Below, piece by piece: positions 11,039 through 22,744 of a DNA stretch of 64,000 nucleotides. Both the position numbers and the translations under genes were made by a program. The notes below the pieces were generated by a model. The model was not told the DNA's origin. It made no database searches and saw only the letters and a program-made list of their open reading frames with translations. The stretch's first letter is position 1, and each line of letters starts with the position of its first letter. Source of the stretch: Adiantum capillus-veneris (Eukaryota; Streptophyta; Polypodiopsida; Polypodiales; Pteridaceae); NCBI GenBank assembly GCA_014529385.2, contig CM043951.1:111869469-111933468 (forward strand), written 5' to 3'.

Positions 11039-14000
11039 TTAAGAGATCTCTCTCTCATCCTCGCATAACTCAGCATAACTTCCTATATCTATATAGAGCT
11101 CTCCGTTTAAACACATATCCTCTGTTTCATTTTGTAGCTCCTCTGCATGCACCCCATATAGAGTAGTAGCATCTTGATGCTCGTCTAGCACCACCGCAGC
11201 AGCTTCTGATTGAGCATCTTCTCTGACCTCCTCCATTGATGCCGTTGTGATTGGCACATGGTAGCCTTCATACGTCCTTGCACTACGAGGGGCTACCTCT
11301 ATGACGTACCACCAGTTTGATGTAGACTTTGTAGGATGAAATATTACCTGCCAGAGCCACATAACTTACATGAGAGCTTTCAAGCATATAACTTGTAAAA
11401 GGGGGATGTTAACTATTTACATACTTACTTGTTCACAATGCTCGGGTAGTACGAAAGTGTCTCTTAGGTCAGTCCATTTCTTAGTAGAATCCACCTCAAG
11501 AAAACCAGACTCTCCTCTACGCACAGTAGCGTTGCGACCCTCCATGATTATCTTGAACCATTGCACGTAGAACAAGTCGACAAAAAATCCTCTGTAATCG
11601 ATCCTCAAAATCTCTTGCAGCGTGCCGAAGTAAGTGAGTTCCGCCACCATAGGATCTGCATCAAAGGAACGTCGTCGACTAGACTGTTCAAATTTTTCCA
11701 TGATTCCACAATCTTGAGTAAAATGCTTTTTGTCGATTCGTTCCACCCTAAAATGTCGCCCTTTACACCATGCTGCTGTGTATGACTTATACTACAACGA
11801 ACAAAGATTATGAGTGGCCGTTCAAACGTTTAGAAATAAAGTCACTAGCTAGTCGTACATTGCAAACTTACCTTGGTCGCGCAACCCCGAGAGTACTCCC
11901 ACTCTTCCTCAGTCACTTCGTCACCGCATTGTTGTGCGCTTTTCAATTGGTTGTGCAACCATCTTAAGCTCATGAATGTTGGTAGGCTCTCCAGACCCGT
12001 CGGATAGTGCATCGGTGGTCGTCTTCCCCGTCTCCACTCGATTCGTGCCCTTTGTCGCTCTTGCTTTGCATCCTCATATTGTGAAATCCAGTTTTGCATC
12101 ACTGGATTGTGAAGCATGCAAAATCGGTTGATTTTAGCCTCTAGATCTTCTGTCATCTTCTTCTCAACACCGAGATTGCACATGACAATCCCAGATATGC
12201 GCTCATCATCTATGGTTCGCCATAGCGTGTCCCGGGCTTTATCAAATCCGTCTAGCCACTCTCCAATGTGCACTAGGGACTCTGATACCAACCAACCTTC
12301 TGCCATGCTACCCTCCGGACGTGCCTTTTGACGCACATATCCCTTAAGCGTTTTCATGAAACGTTCTAAGAAGAACATCCATCTGGAATGAGCTGTGTCA
12401 GCTATTTCCACCTCATCAACTATGTGAACAAGAAGATGCACCTGAATGGTTAGCATGGTAGTAGGAAAATGTTTCTCAAACATGCACACAAGCTCCGCAA
12501 CATTTAGTTTGGCGAATGGTATGGAGTCTACGTTGATCTCCTTTTGTGAGATCCATTGCACCAGCTTTGCAAGTTTGTAGATTGTGTTACGGATGTCGAG
12601 AGACAAACATCCCTCAATGCCAACCAGTAAAATAAACTGTAAAGTATGTGCAGCAATGATATTAAAGTCCACATTTTATGCAATGATATTAAAGTCCACT
12701 ATGAACGTACCTGACACATTTTATGCCAATCGTGTGACTTCAAACCGGTAAGCTTTCCTTCTTTAGTAAAACACGTTCAGAGCGAGTGCATTCCACCAGT
12801 GGGGGTCCGCAAAGATCGAATGGTCTCTTTTACTTTGCATTCTTGGGCTCCTGTGAAAATCCATGGTGCTTTAGGGAGTTTTATCGATCCATCAGACGCT
12901 GTTTGCGGCCAATATTGCTCCATACGATCCACATTTCTAAGGTCAACTCTGGCTCCCAAAGTGTCTTTCTTGCCGGTCAGATGGTCCCATAGTAGATTAC
13001 CCACATTCTTGAATATGTGCATTGGATCGAGCAAGTGATTGATCATGAGTCGGGGCCAGTATGGTAACTTGTACCATAGAGATAGTCTCTTCATCCCTGG
13101 AGGCAATCCGTCATCGCACATCTCCTTCTGCTCTAACCATGCTTGTGCAGACATCCTTGGTGGCTCTCTTCCCAAAAAGCCGTCGCGTAACACATGATTC
13201 TCTGGAAGATACGCTTGATGACCTTCGTAGATTTTCTTCTTCAGTGAGGGCGCCCTACGTGCATTCAGTCTAGGTCCACATGTGACACATGCTCTGTATC
13301 CGCTTGTTTGAAGCCCTGCATGTATACACATGATAATAGATCAACTATGGGAAAAAACAAGATTTACAGTGTCTGAGTGAGGAGTGTCAATAGATCATCT
13401 GAGCATTCTGTTAGCCCGGGATAGTCATGCATGGTCCACATGAGAATGCCTCTGGTCAAAGCATTCCGTCGTTCTGTGTGTCGGCTCATATCCACCACCT
13501 CTATGCCAATCCACAATTGTTGTAGCTCTTCCAATAGTGGACGAAGATACTTTGCCATAGGTGCCCCTTCTTCGTAGTCAACCACGGGGGGAATGTTGTA
13601 GTTGACGATGACAACGGGCCATACACTGTAAGATCTTGATCTTTGACCAAATGGATTTACGCCATCCATAGCCAGGCCTAAGCGCAAATTTTGAGCTTCC
13701 CTGGCAAAATCCGACCATGTTCCATCTATATGTTTCCAGGCTGCGCAATCTCCATGAATTCGTAGCACACCATCCGAAGATTTATTCTCCTCATGCCATG
13801 ATGCTAGGGCGGCCATGGACTTACATTCGAAGAAATGCTTGATGCGAGGAAGCAGAGGAAAATGTCGCAAAACCTTTTGTGGAATTTTTGTCCCGTGGAG
13901 ATCTACTTGATATCTTTCGGAATCACATTTCGGACACTTCTCCATGTCTATGTATTCCCCTCTGAAAAGAATGCAGTCATTAGGACAAGCGTGGATAGAA

Positions 14001-14089
14001 TTGTAATCCATCCCCAAGTTTCGCAAAATCTTTCTTGCTTCATCTCGGGAATCTGGCATCACATTGTCCTTCGCACAGCATGCTTGCAT
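11039..14089 (-). pseudogene. TNP2-type CACTA transposase, N-terminally truncated, several exons
   Basis: Minus-strand blocks in order: 14089-13364 (TNP2 start; IHACPNDCILFRGEY and CPKCDSERYQ, then MDGVNPFGQRS and WPVVIVNYNIPP); 13331 to about 12710 (TNP2 rest; CVTCGP, LLDPMHIFKNV, LRTPTGGMHSL, then GLKSHDWHKMCQ after an in-frame TGA at 12779); 12672-11845 (DUF4218; HSRWMFFLERFMKTLKGYV); 11746-11417 (DUF4216; YFGTLQEILRIDY); 11362-11039 (C-terminal acidic tail). TNP2 is the RNase-H-fold transposase that cuts CACTA ends. The usual N-terminal transposase-associated zinc domain is missing. A short direct repeat around AATGATATTAAAGTCCAC (12653-12699) lies at one exon edge. Confidence 0.88.
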
Positions 14090-14228
14090 TGATTACAAGG
14101 ACATAAGACCCTTGTTGAGAGATAGGTGTTTTGGTTGGACGGTCCCACATCCTCGTCCCTACTCATAATGAGGATAAAAATCTTATAACCTAGACAAAAA
14201 ATTTAATATTCTATTGGCATTCTTCGTC

Positions 14229-14270
<42 letters not shown>

Positions 14271-14487
14271 CTCACATTCTCTAGTCATGTCCAATCCCCG
14301 CACACCTCGGTCTAGAGGTGCACGGAGATCAGAACCACTGGGTTATAATCCTTTATTGGTCAATACCTATATTTGTGGGTACAAGAAATCTACAGACCCA
14401 CGTCTACATGATACTGCATGTAGTGGACAAAACCCTTTTTCCTCTTCTCTAGTTGTAGCACTTCACAGCATCTTAACATCTTTTCAC
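14090..14487. other. No gene seen; CT microsatellite (CACTA-1)
   Basis: Upstream side of the truncated TNP2 gene. It holds a pure (CT)n tract at about 14231-14268 and a small plus-strand frame from 14287 (MSNPRTPRSRGARRSEPLG) with no family I recognise. It ends at the TTCAC target site of copia-3. Confidence 0.5.
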
Positions 14488-14630
14488 TGTTGGAGCTATA
14501 TATGGCTCACTCTACTGAACTTGGTCTCACCTATATATTTGTATCTTGTCCTCAATATGAATCAGTCTTTGGGAGCGTATATGGTGTGTCTCTTGTCTCG
14601 TCTCTCTCTCTTTCTCTCTACATCTCAACA
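14488..14630 (+). repeat. copia-3 5' LTR
   Basis: 143 bp, TGTTGG to CAACA, followed at once by the primer site TGGTATCAAAGC, which has one mismatch to the copia-2 version. Confidence 0.95.
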
Positions 14631-15397
14631 TGGTATCAAAGCGGCAACGATCACGCGCCAATTCAATTCATGGTGACAACAGTATGTGTATGCGATTCGC
14701 ATGTAAGATTCAAAATTGTTACAAATTTTATTTTTGAGCGTTGATTCTTGTTAACTGTGGTTGTTTTGTGTTAAGAAGAATATGATTAGTGTTTTATGTG
14801 GCGTTTATTTATAATCAATCTAATCGTTGATTACGTTTTCTTGTTAATGACACCCTGAACTTCATCTCAATTTTTCTTGCTATTCTGCTCAAAATTTGGA
14901 GAAACGGGAAAAGCGCAATGGAGCGTAGCACAATGGCACTTTTTATCCAAAACTTGTTTGTCTCCTCGAGCTCTTCGATTTGAGTTCTAGGTTTGCGTCA
15001 ATCGGAGTTCGCAGCAGAAACTTATGCTGTTTTTACTGCAATAGAGCTTGATGCAGCTTTCTTCGTCCTACTTCTTCGTGAAGCATCCGCGATCGTTTTT
15101 CTTATTTTGGCGTTAACTTTTTCGAGAAGATTTAGCTTTTTGCTATTCGTATTGTGGCCGTCAATCTTGCGTCTCACGCCACTCTATTTTGAGGACTCGT
15201 TTATTATTAACGTCTCCTTTACCCTGTCTTTTTTGGGTGACGTCTCTCACATCTTTGGACGTTCCTTGAGCATCCTTCTTACGTTTATCGTTGACAGAAC
15301 GCAGTACTCATATCTCTCTCATTCTCAATTGGGGCCTTCACCATATATGGTGTGCAGATTCTACGATCTTATCTTATACGTCTTCTCGCAACAAGAT

Positions 15398-18300
15398 ATG
15401 GCTATGAATATTCTCGTCAACGGCTTTCCTTCTGGCCAACGTTCTGTTCCTCCTTTCCAAGGTCAAGGTTTTCCAGGCTGGAAAGCAAAGATGTTGTTAA
15501 TTCTTGAAGGCGATGAACTCTCCGATGTTGTTCTTGGAAATCGTGTTTGTCCGCCTCAGCCTGTTGATACGGATAATGATAACGTGCTTATCACTGAAGG
15601 ACCTATATTTGAAGATTGGAATGTTGCCTATACGGATTGGCAACGATGTGATAAAGCAGCTCGTCGGTATATTCTTTCTGCTCTTACTGATTCCCTTTTG
15701 CTTGATATGTATGAACTGCCTACTTCCCACGACGTATGGAAGTACCTTATTGCAAACTTTCAGAAGATATCTGTTACAGAAATACTTTATTTGAGAGGGT
15801 TTCTTAACAAGTTACAATATGAAGTTGGTACTGCCATGACGGGACATATTGAGTCTTTCAAATCTATTATTAATCAACTTGCTGCTGCCGGTGATCCTGT
15901 TCCACAAAAGCAACTGATTACACTTCTCCTTGATACGATGAAGGACTCTTCTTATGATAACATTGTTACTATTCTCTCTAATAAAGATGGTCTTGATTTT
16001 GACCAAGCTTGCATGTCTTTAATTGAATACTCTCAACGTCAAGAACGTCGGAATGCTGGTCACGATACAGCTATGATTTCACACGAGGAGACTGAGTCAC
16101 AATAGATGGAACGGGATTTTTATGCTCCAAGGCGTCCATTTCAACGAGGAAACCGCAGAGGTGGCCGTCGCGGTAATATTTTCTCTCGTCTCAAATTTCC
16201 TAATAAGCAATGTTCTTACTGCAACAGAAATGGCCATAGTGAAGATGATTGTTGGGCACGTCAATATGATGAAGAACACAATATTACCACAAAACAACCA
16301 CGTTTATCTAGAGACTCTTCTTCTTCTTCTTGTGAATATTGCGGACGATCTGATCATCCCACTCATATGTGCTATAAGCGTCGATTCGACACAGATCGGA
16401 ATAGAGCATATGCTATTGAACATCGAAACAACATTGTACCAGAAACAAGCTGCGTCCTATGTTCCGTTGCTCCAGACAGAATACTTCATGTACGTGATGG
16501 ATCACTTTTTATTGTCGATTCTGGTGCTATAGGAAATATGACATATTAGTCTAAGTGGCTCCATAACTATCATCCACTGCCAGTTCAACGTGTTGTTTAT
16601 CTTGCTGATGATACTACTTGTCAAGTAAAGGGTATTGGAGACTTATATCTTGGTACCTTATCTTCTTTCACTCGAATTTTGCGACGAGAATTACATGTAC
16701 CAGATCTTCAACGTAATCTTCTTTTAGTTGCTAGACTTGTTGATCTTCGTCTGTTTGTTGGATTTGATTATACCAAATGCCGAATTGAGAAAGATGGACA
16801 GACTATAGCCACTGCTCCTCGAAACGGTAATTTATTTGAACTCTCTCTCAACGACGTTGTAGCAAAAATTGTCACTGCTCCAGGTGATCATGATTGCAAA
16901 GTATGGCATCACCGTTTTGTTCATGCTGATTTCTCAAAACTCCTTGATCTTCAACGTCGTGATCTTGTTCATGGCATGGATCTTAAAGCCCATCCCCATA
17001 TGGGAATTTGTGAATTTTGTGCTCTTGGGAAACACAATCGTAAACCCTTTCCTCTTTCAAATACAACTCATTCTCATGACATCTTGGATCTTGTTCATAC
17101 TGATATATGTGGACCTCTACCTTGTTCGAGATCACAATATCGCTACTTCATTACTTTCATTGATGATTTCTCAAGGTATACGACTGTATTTCTACTTAGA
17201 CAAAAATCTGAAGCCTTATCTGTTTTCAAACAATTCCACAAGGCTGCGGAACTTCAAACTAGTCGTCACCTTAAGAAGCTTCGTAGTGAGAATGGAGGCA
17301 AATTTGTTTCTCGAGAGTTTGTGAGTTACTGTGCTGACACTGGAATTCATCATGAATACACTATTCCATATTCGCCTCAACAGAATGGTGTTGCTGAACG
17401 AAAGAATCGCACTATTCTCAATGTTGTAAGATGTATGCTGATTCATTCTGGCTTATCTCGTGTTTTCTCGGCTGAAGCTACTTTGACAACAACATTTATT
17501 TAGAATCATCTTCCTACTACTGCACCCTCTGGTAAGATACCCATCACAGCATGGATAGGTGACATTCCTTCTGTATCTCATTTTCGAACCTTTGGATGTA
17601 TTGCTTATATTCATGTTCCCAAAGAAACACGAACAAAGCTTGATGCTCCTGGTCTTAAAGTTATTTTTATTGGATATTCTGACACTTCCAAAGGCTACAA
17701 ATTCTATGACCCTTCCTCCAAGAAAGTAACTGTGAATCGTGATGCTACTTTTAACAAACAGCTTATGGGAGGCTCATGGTCCATGGATGATTCTGATGAT
17801 ACTAAATCATTGCTTCAGGATTTTCCATTTCTTTCAGAAGATGAAACACTTCCTATAGAGCAGCTTTCCTCCTCACAACCATCCATTCCAAATGTTACCA
17901 ATGATGATATTGATATTTTTGTTGATCTGCCTATTGATTTTGAACATGGCTCATGTCATGTTTATGATGACGATATTGCTGATAATGCTTTTTCTACTTC
18001 TGAAGATCCCGTTACTTATGATGAAGCTATCTCTTCACCACAAAAGGATCAATGGCAAGAGGCTATGGAAGCAGAGTACGATTCTCTTATCTCTAAAGGT
18101 ACATGGATACTAACTGAATTACCTCCTGGTCCTACAGCTGTTAAATGTAAGTGGGTGTATAAAACAAAAGTAAAAGCAGATGGATCTTTTGACAAGTTCA
18201 AGGCGCGTTTAGTTGCAAAAGGTTACTCCCAAGTAGCTGGTGTTGATTATCAAGAGACCTTTTCACCAGTTGTTCGCATTACAAGTGTTCGAGTTTTATT

Positions 18301-19512
18301 GGCATTTGCTGTTCAATTTGATTTAGAAGCTCATCAAATGGATGTGCGAACTGCTTTTCTTAATGGTGACTTGGAAGAGGAAATTTATATGGAACAACCA
18401 GAAGGGTTTGTTATTCCAGGTAACGAAGACCTTGTTGCTCAACTCCATAAGGCATTATATTATCTCAAACAAGCTTCGCGAGCCTGGTATACAAAATTTG
18501 ATCTTTTTCTCACCTCTAAAGGATTCATCTCTTGCTCGTCAGACCCGAACTTATACATAAAACGCCAAGGTAGCAGTTTTGTGATTCTTGCTCTGCATTC
18601 GATATGGTGGATCTTGGAGAGATTCACTCTTGTCTTGGCATTCAAATCCAACGGAACCGTACAAAAGGTATTTTATTCCTTCGACAGTCAAAGTTTATTG
18701 CAGATACTATTCAAAAATTTGGTATGGAATCTGCACATTCAGCCAACACACCTTGTCTTGCGAGCTCTACGAAGAATACTTCTGACAATGGCGGTCAACT
18801 TGTCACAAATCAACCTTATGCTAACTTGATTGGATGTCTTCAGTTTGTTGGCATGAACACTCGTCCTGATATTCTGTTCGCTGCTAACTATCTTGGACAA
18901 CATCTTGCATGTCCTTCTCTTAAGCATTGGTCTGCTGCAAAGCGTGTATTGAAATACTTGAAAGGCACTACAGATTTTGGTTTAGTCTATCGACGACAAC
19001 TCACATCGGATTCTTTGAAATCTCTTTCTCTTTTGGGTTACACAGATGCAGACTGGGCAAGCTCACATTTATCTATGCGATCTACAAGTGGAAATTGCTT
19101 CTTTATAAATGGTTGTCTTGTTTCTTGGACCAGCAAGAAACAACGTTGTGTTGCAGTTTCTACGACTGAGTCAGAATATGTTGCGGCATCACTTGCAGCT
19201 CGTGAGTTGATTTGGCTTCGACAAATGCTGGTTGATATTGGTCACTCTCCTCTTTCTAGCACACCCTTGCGGTGTGACAACCAAAGTGCTATTAGTCTTG
19301 CAAAAGACTATGTTCAACATAATAAGTCAAAGCACATTGCTGTCCATTATCATTATGTCAGGTATGAAGTACGCAAGGGAACCATTATGGTTGAACACTG
19401 TCCAAGTGACCAGATGATTGCAGACATTTTGACCAAAGGCCTCAATGAGTCATGTTTCATCCTCTTGCGCTCGGAGCTTGGAGTTGCTTCGGCCTCACTC
19501 TTTCTAGATTAG
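15398..19512 (+). pseudogene. copia-3 gag-pol, three TAG codons and an active-site deletion
   Basis: Same domain order as copia-2, from the ATG at 15398. In-frame stops are TAG 16103, TAG 16547 and TAG 17501. Each has CAG in at least one sister copy. Near 18593 about 74 bp present in copia-2 (from about 6360) are missing. This removes the YVDD motif that holds two catalytic aspartates of the reverse transcriptase and shifts the frame, so RNase H is read in a different frame (18604-19512). RNase H itself is intact by eye, from GYTDADWASSHLSMRS to the ADILTKGLNES end. The integrase keeps its D, D and E residues, although FWAEA has become FSAEA. Confidence 0.93.
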
Positions 19513-19759
19513 CTTCTTTTCTATTGTAATAGCTTTGTACATATGACATTGTAATCTTTTAGGTACCATGCACTATGCACACTCCACATTTGCACCTTGT
19601 GATATCTAAGTCACTTGAATATTTGTACATAGATGCACAATTCACTTTCACATCATCACCACTGGTTCATATTTCACATTGTATAGGGGCTTGGGTTTTT
19701 CCCTTGAACTCCCCAAGGGTTTTTTCATCCAATGCTAGAGACCTTTGTTTGAGTGGGGG

Positions 19760-19904
19760 TGTTGGATCTATATATGGCTCACTCTACTGAACTTGGTCTC
19801 ACCTATATATTTGTATCTTGTCCTCAATATGAATCAGTCTTTGGGAGCGTATATGGTGTGTCTCTTGTCTCGTCTCTCTCTCTCTTTCTCTCTACATCTC
19901 AACA
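19760..19904 (+). repeat. copia-3 3' LTR
   Basis: 145 bp. It carries one extra CT in the CT-rich tail relative to other copies and is followed by TTCAC. The 247 bp before it (19513-19759) match the 3' untranslated part of the other copies and contain no gene. Confidence 0.95.
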
Positions 19905-19909
19905 TTCAC

Positions 19910-20120
19910 AGTAGATCTTTTCACTGTTCGTCTAACTCTAAACCCTAAACCGTAAGTAATTCTTGCGTGGACTCGATCTAACGTAAATAAGCTTAAATCT
20001 AAATAAATGTAAATCTAACTAAAAATAAACCTAAATCTAATTTAACGTAAGTCTACATCTAACCTAATCTTTAACGTCTTTTGGGATAGTTTCCTACGAC
20101 GTTAAAACTCTCTTCTTCTT

Positions 20121-20164
<44 letters not shown>

Positions 20165-20262
20165 ACCTAAATAAACCTAAGTCTAATCTAATATAACATA
20201 AATCTAAATCTAACGTAAATTATGCTATATTAAAAACAAAGAACTAAACTAACAGGGATTTT
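19910..20262. repeat. Degenerate CTAAATCTAA repeats and a TG microsatellite (CACTA-1)
   Basis: Irregular repeats of TAAATCTAA / TAACGTAAA flank a (TG)n tract at about 20126-20158. The same repeats reappear on the other side of the captured HIPP fragment (20623-20800), including the nearly identical stretches around TAACGTCTTTTRGGATAGTTT at 20069 and 20799. The HIPP fragment therefore sits inside a duplicated low-complexity block. Confidence 0.7.
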
Positions 20263-20622
20263 TCACATAACTCGGCAAGAGTTGGCATTCTCATCACTAA
20301 AGATGTGAGAGTTAACTTCCGGCGGTGACACTGCCTCATCTCCATCCACATCTGACGACAGCAATTGGCCCTTTGTACCGTTCTTGCTCTTGTTACTAAC
20401 TTTGAAGTTGCTGTTGAATGACTAGAGGTTGTCTAGATGGTCATTGTCGGGGATGTAGTGACTCTTGCCGCCCTGAAGATCCACCTTCTTTCCTATCTTC
20501 TGAAGACATTTCACCAGTACTTTTGGATCGATGGAGCCCACCATGAGTGAAGGCAGCAATACCCTATATTCCATTGAGGGCTTTCTTCACCCGCTTCATG
20601 CAGGCATCGCAGTCTATGGAGA
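20263..20622 (-). pseudogene. Captured 3' end of a heavy-metal-associated isoprenylated protein (HIPP) gene
   Basis: Read on the minus strand from 20622. It starts with an HMA metal-binding motif, SIDCDACMKRVKKALNGI (CxxC cysteines as in copper/cadmium-binding HMA domains), followed by a TAG. After a frame change the second half of the HMA fold follows: SIDPKVLVKCLQKIGKKV, then a linker with another TAG and a Ser/Asn/Asp-rich stretch (LLSSDVDGDEAVSPPEV). It ends NSCRVM followed by TGA at 20265-20263. Cys-Arg-Val-Met is a CaaX prenylation box, the mark of plant HIPPs. The native C-terminus and stop are kept while the N-terminus is cut off, as expected for a host exon captured by a transposon. 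It cannot encode a working protein. Confidence 0.85.
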
Positions 20623-21270
20623 CCTAAATCTAATCTAATATAACGTAAATCTAAATCTAGCGTAAATAAACGTAAATCAAACTAAAAATAAACCTAAATC
20701 TAATCTAATTTAACTTAAATAAACCTAAATCTAATCTAATTTAACTTAAATAAACCTAAATCTAATTTAACGTAAGTCTACATCTAACCTAATCTTTAAC
20801 GTCTTTTAGGATAGTTTCGTACGACGTTATAACTCTCTTCTTCTTGTGTGTGTGCGCGTGTGTGGATGTGTGTGCCAATAAAAAGAGATAAATGGTATAA
20901 CCTTTCTATCACCCATGCAAGGTATGATAGATTGGTTATGCCATTTCCCTCTTGAATAATAGGTCTTGAGTTCAACTCCTCGTCGGCTAGATCTTTAGGT
21001 CTTTTAATTTTAATTAGTTTCCTACCACGTTAAATTCGTTTCTCTCTCTTTCTCTCTCAATGTCTGTGCGTTTTTTTGTTTATGCATGTTTTCTCTCTCT
21101 TTTCCTCTCTCAATGTGTGCGTTTTTTATTTATGCATGTTCTCTCTCTCTTTTCCTCTCTCAATGTGTGCGTTTTTTGTTTATGCATGCTCTCTCTCTCT
21201 TTTCCTCTCTCAATGTGTGTGTGCATTCTTTGTTTATGCATGTGTGTGTGCGTTTTTGTTTATGTTTGTA

Positions 21271-21334
<64 letters not shown>

Positions 21335-21341
21335 AACACTA

Positions 21342-21392
<51 letters not shown>

Positions 21393-21484
21393 AAGAGGGG
21401 AAGGGAACATGAGAGTGAGGAGAGGGAAGGAGCATACCTGGCTCTCCTTCCTCTCCTCGTGTGTGTGTGTGTGTGTGTGTGGAG

Positions 21485-21525
<41 letters not shown>

Positions 21526-21550
21526 AGCGTTACCTGCTCCTTGCTTGAGG
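20623..21550. repeat. Low-complexity block of CACTA-1
   Basis: CTAAATCTAA-type repeats to about 20800, then from about 21060 four imperfect copies of a roughly 60-bp unit (TTTATGCATG followed by CTCTCTCTTTTCCTCTCTCAATGTG), then (CT)n at 21271-21330, (TG)n, (GA)n and (TG)n tracts to about 21515. Long frames here are simple-repeat artefacts, not genes. Confidence 0.85.
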
Positions 21551-21672
21551 GCGCCGAAAAACTCAGATCTGAGATCTGAGTTTTTGGGCGCTCTCTGTTA
21601 TTTTCTTTAGCCCAGCCGACGTCGCTATGAGCGTCGCAAATTTACTTGTAAATTTGCGACGCTCATAGCGAC
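21551..21672. repeat. Two strong hairpins near the right end of CACTA-1
   Basis: Hairpin one (about 21552-21592) pairs GAAAAACTCAGATCT with AGATCTGAGTTTTTGGG. Hairpin two has perfect 25-bp arms at 21621-21645 and 21648-21672 with a 2-base loop. Its arms contain the subterminal motif GTCGCTATGAGCGTCGC. Such foldbacks could seed small RNAs. Confidence 0.85.
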
Positions 21673-21723
21673 GCCGCGATTTTTTTCTTTGAGCATCGCT
21701 AATATGAATAGCCTCTTGTAGTG
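21673..21723. repeat. CACTA-1 right terminus
   Basis: Ends CCTCTTGTAGTG, the inverted copy of the left end, followed by the second AAG (21724-21726). The subterminal CGTCGCTAT motifs run inward from here to about 21621. Confidence 0.9.
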
Positions 21724-21726
21724 AAG

Positions 21727-22497
21727 CTCATCAAATGGATGTGCGAACTTCTTTTCTTAATGGTGACTTGGAAGAGGAAATTTATATGGAACAACCAAAA
21801 GGGTTTGTTATTCCAGGTAAAGAAGACCTTGTTGATCAACTCCATAAGGCACTATATGGTCTCAAACAAGCTTCGCGAGCCTAGTATACAAAATTTGATC
21901 TTTTTCTCACCTCTAAAGGAGAAAAAGCGTGTATTGAAATACTTGAAAGGCACTATAGATTTTGGTTTAGTCTATCGACGACAACTCACATCGGATTCTT
22001 TGAAATCTCTTTCTCTTTTGGGTTACACAGATGCAGGCTGGGCAAGCTCACATTTATCTATGCGATCTACTAGTGGAAATTGCTTCTTTATAAATGGTTG
22101 TCTTGTTTCTTGGACCAGCAAGAAACAACGTTGTGTTGGAGTTTCTACGATTGAGTCAGAATATGTTGCGGCATCACTTGCAACTCGTGAGGTGATTTGG
22201 CTTCGACAAATGCTGGTTGATATTGGTCACTCTCCTCTTTCTAGCACACCCTTGCGGTGTGACAACCAAAGTGCTATTAGTCTTGTAAAAGACTATGTTC
22301 AACATAATAAGTCAAAGCACATTGCTGTCCATTATCATTATGTCAGGTATGAAGTACGCAAAGGAACCATTATGGTTGAACACTGTCCAAGTGACCAGAT
22401 GATTGCAGACATTTTGACCAAAGGCCTCAATGAGTCACGTTTCATCCTCTTGCGCTCGGAGCTTGGAGTTGCTTCGGCCTCACTCTTTCTAAATTAG
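21727..22497 (+). pseudogene. copia-1 reverse transcriptase to RNase H, part 3
   Basis: Copia-1 resumes exactly where it stopped at 8896 (motif [20 protein letters not shown]). A TAG at 21882 replaces the TGG of ASRAWY. At about 21920 roughly 490 bp present in copia-2 (about 6283-6775) are gone, including the YVDD region, and the frame changes. RNase H follows (GYTDAGWASSHLSMRS, where DADW has become DAGW and so loses a catalytic Asp) to the stop at 22495. Confidence 0.92.
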
Positions 22498-22744
22498 CTT
22501 CTTTGCTATTGTAATAGCTTTGTACATATGACATTGTAATCTTTTAGGTACCATGCACTATGCACACTCCACATTTGCACCTTGTGATATCTAAGTCACT
22601 TGAATATTTGTACATAGATGCACAATTCACTTTCACATCATCACCGCTGGTTCATATTTCACATTGTATAGGGGCTTGGGTTTTTCCCTTGAACTCCCCA
22701 AGGGTTTTTTCATCCAAAGCTAGAGACCTTTGTTTGAGTGGGGG

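Larger units (their letters stand above)
14488..19904 (+). mobile_element. copia-3: Ty1/copia retrotransposon nested in CACTA-1
   Basis: 5417 bp of the same family as copia-1 and copia-2, flanked by the target duplication TTCAC (14483-14487 and 19905-19909). The 5' LTR is 14488-14630 and the 3' LTR is 19760-19904. They differ by one base (GGAGCT against GGATCT) and a 2-bp CT insertion, so it is young. The primer site is 14631-14642. Three TAG codons and an internal deletion removing the reverse-transcriptase active site make it unable to move without help. Confidence 0.96.
8897..21723 (-). mobile_element. CACTA-1: En/Spm transposon inside copia-1, carrying copia-3 and a captured gene end
   Basis: Starts CACTACAAGAGG and ends with its exact reverse complement CCTCTTGTAGTG: 12-bp terminal inverted repeats with the CACTA signature, flanked by the 3-bp duplication AAG. 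The span is 12.8 kb including copia-3, about 7.4 kb without it. Both ends carry many copies of a CGTCGCTAT / ATAGCGACG motif. The genes run on the minus strand: a TNP2-type transposase (11039-14089) and a plant transposase-24 gene (9486-10791). A HIPP gene end lies at 20263-20622. The TNP2 gene lacks its N-terminal part and has an in-frame stop, so the element is probably not autonomous. Confidence 0.95.

Noticed and set aside
14287-14676. Plus-strand gene running into copia-3
   Set aside because: Its second half is only the copia-3 LTR; the first 68 codons match nothing and lie in the upstream region of the minus-strand transposase.
20880-21000. tRNA-derived SINE suggested by GTTCAACTCC (B-box-like) near 20970 and TGGTATAACC near 20892
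   Set aside because: The A-box-like match is imperfect, the spacing is too long, and no target duplication or tail was found.
21060-21548. Long cysteine/serine/arginine-rich open frames
   Set aside because: They are produced by CT, GA and GT microsatellites and imperfect copies of a short unit; the composition follows the repeat in every frame.
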